DNA of 5,160 bases from Thermoplasmata archaeon. Lineage in GTDB: Archaea > Thermoplasmatota > Thermoplasmata > Thermoplasmatales > Thermoplasmataceae. The stretch covers positions 1-5,160 of the forward strand of contig JAKAAJ010000067.1 of the NCBI GenBank assembly GCA_021802365.1. Reading direction: 5' to 3'. Under the pieces are notes generated by a model, which was given only the letters and a program-made list of their open reading frames with translations, did no database searches and had not been told where the DNA came from. The position numbers were made by a program, and so were the translations under genes. Position 1 is the first letter of the stretch. Each line of letters starts with the position of its first letter. Positions 1-4,474 of the stretch are shown piece after piece.

Positions 1-218
1 CCTGAAGATTCTGCAATTTCCCTCAGCTTTTCCGTTCTCCGTATTATATAGCTGTTGGTGATCAGCGCCTCCATACCCAGCCCTTTCATCTCAGATATTT
101 TCAATGTGCCTATGTTAGGATTGATGACAGGGAGTATGTTTGGAGTCTTTATTTTCCCATGCGCTGTGTAAAAAACGGCTGTCTTTGCAAGACCATCTCT
201 TGAGAGTGGTTCAAACAT
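1..218 (-). CDS. tgtA: Archaeal tRNA-guanine(15) transglycosylase, N-terminal fragment (cut by window edge)
   Basis: About 72 codons of the N-terminus are visible; the rest lies beyond the left edge. The translation starts MFEPLSRDGLAKTAVFYTAHG and carries two stretches typical of archaeal Tgt: KTPNILPVINPN near residues 25-36 and LGMEALITNSYIIRR near 47-61 (compare TPAxxPVVNP and GFExIITNSYIIY in the family). The family exchanges guanine-15 in the D-loop of tRNA for preQ0, the first tRNA-bound step toward archaeosine. The catalytic aspartates and the C-terminal PUA-type domains would be outside the window and cannot be checked. The start is the ATG at 216-218, preceded by AGGAAG four bases upstream. 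It lies 10 nt after the ABCE1 stop, so the gene is very likely cotranscribed with it. The family assignment is strong for so short a fragment. Confidence 0.88.
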   Translation of the reverse strand, partial: MFEPLSRDGLAKTAVFYTAHGKIKTPNILPVINPNIGTLKISEMKGLGMEALITNSYIIRRTEKLREIAESS

Positions 219-228
219 GATGCTTCCT

Positions 229-2004
229 TCAAACCTCTGAGTAGTAATAATTGCCACTTTCCTTCTGGCTTTTATCAAGCCTGCTATCTGTCTTGTTTAT
301 TCTTGGCCTCTTTGTAAGGGCATCCCGTCTGAATGTTACTCCCACCTCCTTCAGGAATGCATTCATTCCTGTTCGCATTGTCATTGGCCCCCTGGCATAC
401 CCATCCATACCGGGGTTCCCGCTGAATATCATAAGAGAATCTGATATAAGATCAATGAAATAAACGTCGTGATCGACTACCAGAGCACTTGTCCTGTTGT
501 TCTCCATCACTCTCTTTATTATTCTTGAGGCAGACATCCTGTAGGAACTGTCCAGGTGAGCAGATGGCTCATCAAGCAGGTAAAGATCTGCCTTTTTCCC
601 AAGTGTAAGGGCTATCGCAAGCCTCTGCATCTCTCCTCCTGACAGGTCTTTTACCACCTTATCAAATATCTCTTCCAGATCAAGGGGGTGAATGATTTCG
701 TTTTTTATCATCCCGGTATCCATGTCCTGAAGGAATGTCTGATAAAGCAAATCCCTCACAGTCCCTTCAAAATCGCTTGATATGTATTGGGGCTTATAGG
801 ACACTGTGACTTTTTGAGTGATCTCCCCGCTTCCGGGATTCAAAACTCCAGCCAGCACCTTAACAAAACTTGACTTCCCAAGGGCATTCTTCCCGAGAAC
901 TCCCACAACTTCACCTACTTCTATTCTGCCTTGGTTAACGTTTAGATGGAAATCCCCAAGATCCACACTCAGATCTGACCATTCTGTAAGTACAGCTCCA
1001 CTTTTTGCCCTTTTGTCGGTCTTCTCGGAGAAATCAATTGAATAGTTCCTGATTCTTGTGTTCTCCTCCCTGAGATATCCCTCCAGGAATGAATTTATTG
1101 CCTTGTTTGTAGTCCTCTGCTTGCTAACAATACCATAGGCGCCTGTCTTTCCGTAGACAAGATGTGCCTCGTCAGCAATCCAGTCCATAAGGGCAAGATC
1201 ATGCTCCACTACCATGACAATCCTGTTTTTCGATATCTCCTGAATGATTCCTGCGACATTTATTCTCTCCGAGATATCCAGATAGGATGACATCTCATCA
1301 AAAAGGTACACATCTGCATCCTTTATCAGAGTCAATCCGATAGCAAGTTTCTGCAGTTCCCCGCCTGAACAGCTTGCAACATCCTTGTTAACAGAATTTT
1401 TTAGATTGAGCCTTTCCACAATCTCATCAAATCTTCCGGACTGGTCTGATGATTTGAGCAGATTTCCAATGGTTCCTTTTGCTACCCTTGGTATCAGGTC
1501 TACGTTCTGATCTTTAAGAACAACTCTGAGGTTTCCTGAATAAAGGCGCTTGAAATAATCACCCATTACAGTTCCCTGGTAGTAATCAATCACACCATCC
1601 CTGTCAGATTTTTTCTCAAAGTTTCCAAAATTTGGAACCGTTATGCCGGATAGTATTCGGAGTGTGGTTGATTTGCCAAGCCCATTCTGGCCAAGGAGTG
1701 CTACAACCTTTGATGCAGATATCTGAGGTAGGGAATATAGCCTGAAAGAATTCTGGGAATACTGATGAACAAGTTCCCTGTTTAACTCATCAGGTACCGT
1801 AATTATCTTTATTGCACCGAAAGGGCATCTGTGCACGCAAATACCGCACCCAATGCAGAGTGGTTCATTTATGACTGCTTGGCTGTCCTGTTCAGGAAAT
1901 TCTATTGTAGGGGTGCCACTCCTTACAGGCGGGCAAAAGAACTGGCATTCATGATGGCATCGCTTTGGATGGCACTTCTCTCTGTCGAGGATGGCTACGT
2001 GCAA
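229..2004 (-). CDS. rli1: ABCE1/Rli1 ribosome-recycling ATPase (iron-sulfur, twin ABC)
   Basis: Full-length 591-aa ABCE1, the soluble ATPase that splits ribosomes after termination in archaea and eukaryotes. Domains in order: an N-terminal iron-sulfur domain with all eight cysteines (C11, C16, C20, C24 and C50, C53, C56, C60) for two [4Fe-4S] clusters; ABC domain 1 with Walker A GQNGLGKST (105-113), the ABCE1-specific helix-loop-helix insert (about 137-185), signature CSGGE (212-216), Walker B ending D236-E237 and H-loop H268; ABC domain 2 with Walker A GKNALGKSS (371-379), signature LSGGE (454-458), Walker B D478-E479-P480 and H-loop H512; then the conserved hinge and C-terminal end with GPMTMRTGMN and RPRIN. 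Length is normal for the family. The start is TTG at 2002-2004: it places the first cysteine at residue 11 as in other archaeal members, and a strong ribosome binding site precedes it. Oddities: domain 1 has Cys for the usual Leu in the signature and Met (M238) for the usual Pro after Walker B. Middle gene of a three-gene operon. Confidence 0.97.
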   Translation of the reverse strand: MHVAILDREKCHPKRCHHECQFFCPPVRSGTPTIEFPEQDSQAVINEPLCIGCGICVHRCPFGAIKIITVPDELNRELVHQYSQNSFRLYSLPQISASKVVALLGQNGLGKSTTLRILSGITVPNFGNFEKKSDRDGVIDYYQGTVMGDYFKRLYSGNLRVVLKDQNVDLIPRVAKGTIGNLLKSSDQSGRFDEIVERLNLKNSVNKDVASCSGGELQKLAIGLTLIKDADVYLFDEMSSYLDISERINVAGIIQEISKNRIVMVVEHDLALMDWIADEAHLVYGKTGAYGIVSKQRTTNKAINSFLEGYLREENTRIRNYSIDFSEKTDKRAKSGAVLTEWSDLSVDLGDFHLNVNQGRIEVGEVVGVLGKNALGKSSFVKVLAGVLNPGSGEITQKVTVSYKPQYISSDFEGTVRDLLYQTFLQDMDTGMIKNEIIHPLDLEEIFDKVVKDLSGGEMQRLAIALTLGKKADLYLLDEPSAHLDSSYRMSASRIIKRVMENNRTSALVVDHDVYFIDLISDSLMIFSGNPGMDGYARGPMTMRTGMNAFLKEVGVTFRRDALTKRPRINKTDSRLDKSQKESGNYYYSEV

Positions 2005-2006
2005 AA

Positions 2007-2014
2007 GACCACCT
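2007..2014 (-). promoter_or_regulatory. Ribosome binding site of rli1, overlapping the upstream stop codon
   Basis: On the minus strand the bases AGGTGGTC match 7 of 8 positions of the archaeal/bacterial Shine-Dalgarno extension AGGTGATC. The site begins inside the TAG stop of the upstream gene and ends two bases before the TTG start. It supports TTG as the true start of ABCE1 and suggests that terminating ribosomes can re-initiate directly on it. Confidence 0.7.
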
Positions 2015-2444
2015 AGTTAGGCTTCCAGTACTCGTCAGGTATTTCGTCATAAATCTGGAATGATTCGTCCTTTTCCACCTTTCTGGTGGTCTCCTTTATC
2101 TTTGAAAGCTGTATTATCTTGCCCACATTGAGAATCCAGTAATGGATTCGCCACTCCCTGCCATCAAAAAGGGTTGTTTCTTCCCTCTCAGTCTGAAGAA
2201 CCCCTATGTCTTCCATTGTATAGAAGGCATCACGATCCTCTGGCTCCAGCATGTTATCTATAACACGGTCGTTGTAACCAAAAAAATTGATCAGGTGTTC
2301 CGCTGCCTCAAAAGCCTCCTCCTGACTCATGCTTCTGTTCTGGAGGCTCAGGCCCTTGCTGATAGCAATAGACAGTTCATCTATATTGGTGAAATTTCTT
2401 GGCAAAATGCCATCTTCCTGTTCTTCAGAATTAATCTTAGACAT
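2013..2444 (-). CDS. Conserved-looking archaeal protein of unknown function (possible DUF6015-type), first gene of the rli1 operon
   Basis: A 143-aa acidic, soluble protein with no signal peptide or membrane segment. I do not know its function. Residues 20-108 form the structured core: two predicted helices (about 22-55), the segment DRVIDNMLEPEDRDAFY (59-75), a further helix with GVLQTEREE (81-89), and a likely beta hairpin TLFDGREWRIHYWIL (91-105). Helices followed by a hairpin would suit a winged-helix fold (inference). From memory the core resembles small archaeal proteins grouped as DUF6015; that needs a profile search. The tail (about 115-143) is charged and ends DEYWKPN. The ATG at 2442-2444 has GAGG three bases upstream. 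The stop is 8 nt before the TTG of ABCE1 and is overlapped by its ribosome binding site, so the two are transcriptionally and perhaps translationally coupled. The setting suggests a translation-linked role, but nothing in the sequence proves one. Confidence 0.85.
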   Translation of the reverse strand: MSKINSEEQEDGILPRNFTNIDELSIAISKGLSLQNRSMSQEEAFEAAEHLINFFGYNDRVIDNMLEPEDRDAFYTMEDIGVLQTEREETTLFDGREWRIHYWILNVGKIIQLSKIKETTRKVEKDESFQIYDEIPDEYWKPN

Positions 2445-2486
2445 AAGCCTCAGTTATAATTATTGTGGAAATTAGGTAGGCAAAAG

Positions 2487-2505
2487 ACGTTATTAAGTTT
2501 AACGT
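2487..2505 (-). promoter_or_regulatory. Candidate promoter of the hypothetical-rli1-tgtA operon inside a 6-bp-arm inverted repeat
   Basis: The arms ACGTTA (2487-2492) and TAACGT (2500-2505) are perfectly complementary around a 7-nt centre. On the minus strand the centre contributes to AACTTAATAA, a weak TATA-like element. Transcription beginning about 25 bases downstream (near 2468) would give a leader of roughly 24 nt containing the GAGG ribosome binding site. A second TATA-like stretch, TTTTAATAT on the minus strand at 2553-2561, is an alternative with a longer leader. Both are read by eye; the inverted repeat itself is certain. Confidence 0.35.
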
Positions 2506-2561
2506 GAACATCAGATTTTAGACATTTTCCGAAAAATATCCTGGCAGGTAACATATTAAAA

Positions 2562-2569
2562 TGTATACA
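2562..2569. repeat. 8-bp perfect palindrome TGTATACA
   Basis: The palindrome lies immediately upstream, in minus-strand sense, of the TATA-like TTTTAATAT at 2553-2561, where a TFB-recognition element or an operator would sit. On the minus strand the neighbouring bases TGTAAACT give a second near-copy of the half-site TGTA. It could be a regulator site or chance in AT-rich DNA. Confidence 0.3.
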
Positions 2570-2848
2570 AGTTTACACTCTTAAGCTTTTTTATTGCATC
2601 AAACTTCATATCATCTTAAATATCATCACCACCAATGTTGTGAGAATTTTCAGAATGCGGGTTTTCTAATTCATTTGTCATTAACCTTAAAATCTTTTCA
2701 AAAAAAGGTTCTAAGTGTTAATTGATTCTAATTTTAACTGAAAGGATTTCTGCCATATTCTGAACTATAGATATTCAAATGCATTATGTGCAAAAAATTA
2801 CCCTTTGAAATGAATAATCAACAATCATTTTTTCATGTTAAAAATTAA

Positions 2849-2857
2849 TTATATATT
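2849..2857 (+). promoter_or_regulatory. Candidate TATA box of folP
   Basis: TTATATATT resembles the archaeal TATA box and is preceded by a purine-rich stretch (TTAAAAATTAA) that could serve TFB. Transcription about 26 bases downstream would begin near 2879-2882. That gives either a nearly leaderless message starting at TTG 2884 or a leader of about 40 nt to ATG 2920. Confidence 0.5.
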
Positions 2858-2883
2858 CTAAATGACAGCATGTGTGATTAAAT

Positions 2884-3921
2884 TTGGACATACTGATTAA
2901 AGGGGAAAGAGACCAGAGTATGAACCCCCATATGGAGGAATTTTTCGAACTTTTTTCTGATTCAATTTTGCCACACTCAGAAATCAAACCAGTGGAAAAA
3001 TTGTTAATTGGAGATAGGAGAATATTACGTTACCGACTTCACAGGGAGAAAATACTGGAACTTGGAATTGTGGAACACATGAACACCCCGGAACCCATAA
3101 AGGAACTATACAGGAATATTTTAAGCCCCTCATATGAACAGAAAAGGAGAATTGAGATAATGGCAATTGCCAATGGTACTCCAGATTCGTTCTATAGTGG
3201 ATCCAGATTTATGGACAACCTTTCTGGCCTTTCTGAAATACTTGACCAAAAGCCAGACATTATTGATGTAGGTGGAGAAAGTACGAGGCCCGGGAGCCTT
3301 GAAGTTCAACCTGCTGAAGAGATTAAAAGGCTGAAACCTCTTATAGAATATATTTCAGGCTCATCTGACATACGCATATCACTTGACACCAGGCATCCTG
3401 AGGTAGTTGAAAGATACATATCGGAAATAGACATAATAAACGATATATCTGGATTCAGATCCGGTCGGATGATAGAGATCGCTTCAGAGCACAAACTGGA
3501 TTGTGTGGTTATGCATATGAAAGGGACCCCTGAGAATATGAATCATCTTACTGACTATTCTGACATATATTATGAAATTTCAGAGTTTCTCCTGGAAAGG
3601 ACCTATCAGATGCTGGAAAAAAACATTAGTAAAGAAAAAATTATTTTTGATCCCGGGATAGGTTTTTCCAAAACATACTCTCAAAACATCAAGATACTGA
3701 AGAATATACAAAGATTTGATTTTGGGCTTAAAACCCTTGTAGGACCTTCCAGGAAGAGTTTCATCGGTAGGATCACCGGTGACACGCCAGAAAAAAGGCT
3801 TTCAGGCTCCATAGCCGCTGCAGTGTGGTGTGCTTTGAATGGAGTGAACATAATCAGGACACACGATCCCGGAGAAACCAGAAAAGCTCTAGATGTAATT
3901 TCAACCATTCAGGGAGGATGA
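2884..3921 (+). CDS. folP: Dihydropteroate synthase with N-terminal extension
   Basis: 345 aa if started at TTG 2884. It condenses 6-hydroxymethyl-7,8-dihydropterin diphosphate with p-aminobenzoate to dihydropteroate in folate synthesis. The TIM barrel runs from about residue 89 to the end with the family motifs in order: NGTPDSF (97-103; usually NVTPDSF), DVGGESTRPGS (128-138), SLDTR (166-170), INDISG (185-190), MHMKGTP (210-216), DPGIGFSK (256-263), GPSRKSFIG (287-295) and IRTHD (324-328). The pterin-binding Asp, Asn and Lys and the phosphate-binding Arg and His positions appear intact. The barrel part alone (about 257 aa) is near the length of ordinary bacterial enzymes, so the first 88 residues are extra. 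They look folded (LLIGDRRILRYRLHREKILELG, residues 40-61, shown here split by function as a basic strand-helix stretch) but I recognise no domain. Alternative starts are ATG 2920 (GGGGA 14 nt upstream) and ATG 2932. The stop is 4 nt from that of the convergent regulator gene. The enzyme call is secure; the start is not. Confidence 0.93.
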   Translation: MDILIKGERDQSMNPHMEEFFELFSDSILPHSEIKPVEKLLIGDRRILRYRLHREKILELGIVEHMNTPEPIKELYRNILSPSYEQKRRIEIMAIANGTPDSFYSGSRFMDNLSGLSEILDQKPDIIDVGGESTRPGSLEVQPAEEIKRLKPLIEYISGSSDIRISLDTRHPEVVERYISEIDIINDISGFRSGRMIEIASEHKLDCVVMHMKGTPENMNHLTDYSDIYYEISEFLLERTYQMLEKNISKEKIIFDPGIGFSKTYSQNIKILKNIQRFDFGLKTLVGPSRKSFIGRITGDTPEKRLSGSIAAAVWCALNGVNIIRTHDPGETRKALDVISTIQGG

Positions 3922-3925
3922 TTGC

Positions 3926-4333
3926 CTACTGAGAAGCTCTGCATTTAGGACAGACCCCCCTTAATATGTAGCTGCTGTCTGTTACATTGTAACCAGCATC
4001 AGAGGCAGATTTAATGATGGAGTGTGGCTCTATTTCCAGGTCTGTTATTTCCCCACATACATCACACATGAAATTTGCATGAGAACCGGTATTTGTTTCA
4101 AACCATGTTGCCCCTTTGAGCTCAAAGGATTTGAGTATTGAAGATTTCTGAAGTGTCCTGAGTATGTTATATACAGTAGCCATGGTGATTGTGGGTTCAA
4201 TTCTATGAACCTCTGAGTATACATCTTCTGCCCTGAAGTGACCTGGAGTCCTGGACATTATGTATTCAATGACCCTCAATCTCTGAGGAGTTACCTTGAA
4301 TCCTGAGGATCTCAGGGTTTGTACGTAGTCCAT
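3926..4333 (-). CDS. Fur/PerR-family metal-dependent transcriptional regulator
   Basis: 135 aa from ATG 4331-4333. The N-terminal winged helix contains VTPQRLRVIEYI (14-25), HFRAEDVY (32-39) and the recognition segment TITMATVYNILRTL (48-61). The C-terminal dimerisation part has the structural zinc pairs CDVC (90-93) and CPKC (128-131). Aligned by eye with Bacillus PerR, the regulatory metal ligands H37, D85, H91, H93 and D104 correspond to H32, E79, H85, N87 and D98. Four of the five can still bind metal, but the second histidine of the HxH pair is Asn. Asp at the D104 position is the PerR-like choice, associated in that family with peroxide sensing. I chose ATG 4333 because GTGGAG lies three bases upstream and the N-terminus then has normal family length. 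A TTG at 4352-4354 would add seven residues. The gene is convergent with folP and divergent from cbiA. Which metal or stress it senses cannot be told from sequence; it could be called fur, perR or simply Fur-family. Confidence 0.92.
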   Translation of the reverse strand: MDYVQTLRSSGFKVTPQRLRVIEYIMSRTPGHFRAEDVYSEVHRIEPTITMATVYNILRTLQKSSILKSFELKGATWFETNTGSHANFMCDVCGEITDLEIEPHSIIKSASDAGYNVTDSSYILRGVCPKCRASQ

Positions 4334-4336
4334 AAA

Positions 4337-4342
4337 CTCCAC
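4337..4342 (-). promoter_or_regulatory. Ribosome binding site deciding the start of the Fur-family gene
   Basis: GTGGAG on the minus strand ends three bases before ATG 4333. The spacing matches that of the GAGG site of the 143-aa gene in the same window. The TTG at 4354 has no comparable site. Confidence 0.5.
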
Positions 4343-4345
4343 ATA

Positions 4346-4409
4346 TAATTGCAATAAACTAATTAACTTTTGTAGTTGAATTCAACGGGCGGGATTAATT
4401 GCATAAAAC
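4346..4409. repeat. Repeat cluster in the divergent fur-cbiA spacer: 14-bp direct repeats around a palindrome
   Basis: Two near-identical 14-mers, TAATTGCAATAAAC at 4346-4359 and TAATTGCATAAAAC at 4396-4409, match at 12 of 14 positions with a period of 50 bases. The first copy contains the 8-bp palindrome ATTGCAAT (4348-4355). Between them lies the perfect palindrome described separately. The arrangement covers the promoter side of the Fur-family gene and would suit cooperative regulator binding; that use is inference. Confidence 0.4.
4375..4386. promoter_or_regulatory. Perfect 12-bp palindrome, candidate operator between the Fur-family gene and cbiA
   Basis: GTTGAATTCAAC reads identically on both strands. 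It lies 41 bases upstream of the ATG of the Fur-family gene and about 88 bases upstream of the ATG chosen for cbiA. It is thus placed to act on the regulator's own promoter. It does not match the classical Fur or PerR box, so the binding protein is open; self-regulation is the simplest guess. Confidence 0.4.
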
Positions 4410-4441
4410 ATTGAGACCGAATATCAATAAAACAGATTTTC

Positions 4442-4450
4442 CTATAATTT
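4442..4450 (+). promoter_or_regulatory. Weak candidate TATA box of cbiA
   Basis: CTATAATTT is centred about 29 bases before ATG 4475, which would give a nearly leaderless message. Another AT-rich stretch, TTTTCATATAC at 4478-4488, is similarly placed for the alternative GTG start at 4514. The two cannot be separated without transcript ends. Confidence 0.35.
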
Positions 4451-4474
4451 AACGTGCTATTATCTTTACAGGAT

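Larger units (their letters stand above)
2445..2883. other. AT-rich 439-nt spacer between divergent genes; no gene seen
   Basis: The spacer separates the rli1 operon (leftward) from folP (rightward). No open frame here has convincing coding character, and I find no tRNA, rRNA or complete box C/D RNA. It is clearly richer in A+T than the flanking genes, with A/T runs around 2585-2592, 2697-2706 and 2826-2833. It contains candidate promoters at both ends (listed separately), the 8-bp palindrome TGTATACA at 2562-2569, and a weak hairpin with arms AACCTT (2683-2688) and AAGGTT (2705-2710). The middle part, about 2600-2830, has no feature I can name. Confidence 0.6.

Noticed and set aside
1913..1920. 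Sequence near GTGCCACT resembling part of a B12-box
   Set aside because: It lies inside the rli1 coding region (iron-sulfur domain), without other riboswitch elements, and is far from cbiA.
2142..2459. Plus-strand open frame of 105 codons opposite the 143-aa gene
   Set aside because: It lies almost wholly antisense to a gene with better start context and operon position. Its translation (many Leu, Phe, Cys, no motif) looks like a shadow frame. Shorter antisense frames opposite rli1 and folP were dropped for the same reason.
2556..2609. Minus-strand 17-codon frame in the spacer (MKFDAIKKLK...)
   Set aside because: Too short to support, no ribosome binding site at a usable distance, and expected by chance in AT-rich DNA.
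2623..2629. GTGATGA on the minus strand, resembling box C of a C/D sRNA
   Set aside because: No box D (CTGA) is found downstream at a suitable distance and no terminal stem is visible.
2683..2710. Hairpin AACCTT/AAGGTT with A/T-rich loop as a terminator
   Set aside because: No gene on either strand ends nearby because the flanking genes diverge. The stem is short and the base composition makes chance pairing likely.
2811..2831. AATGA...TCATT inverted repeat near the folP promoter
   Set aside because: Five-base arms in very AT-rich DNA are too weak to report as a site.
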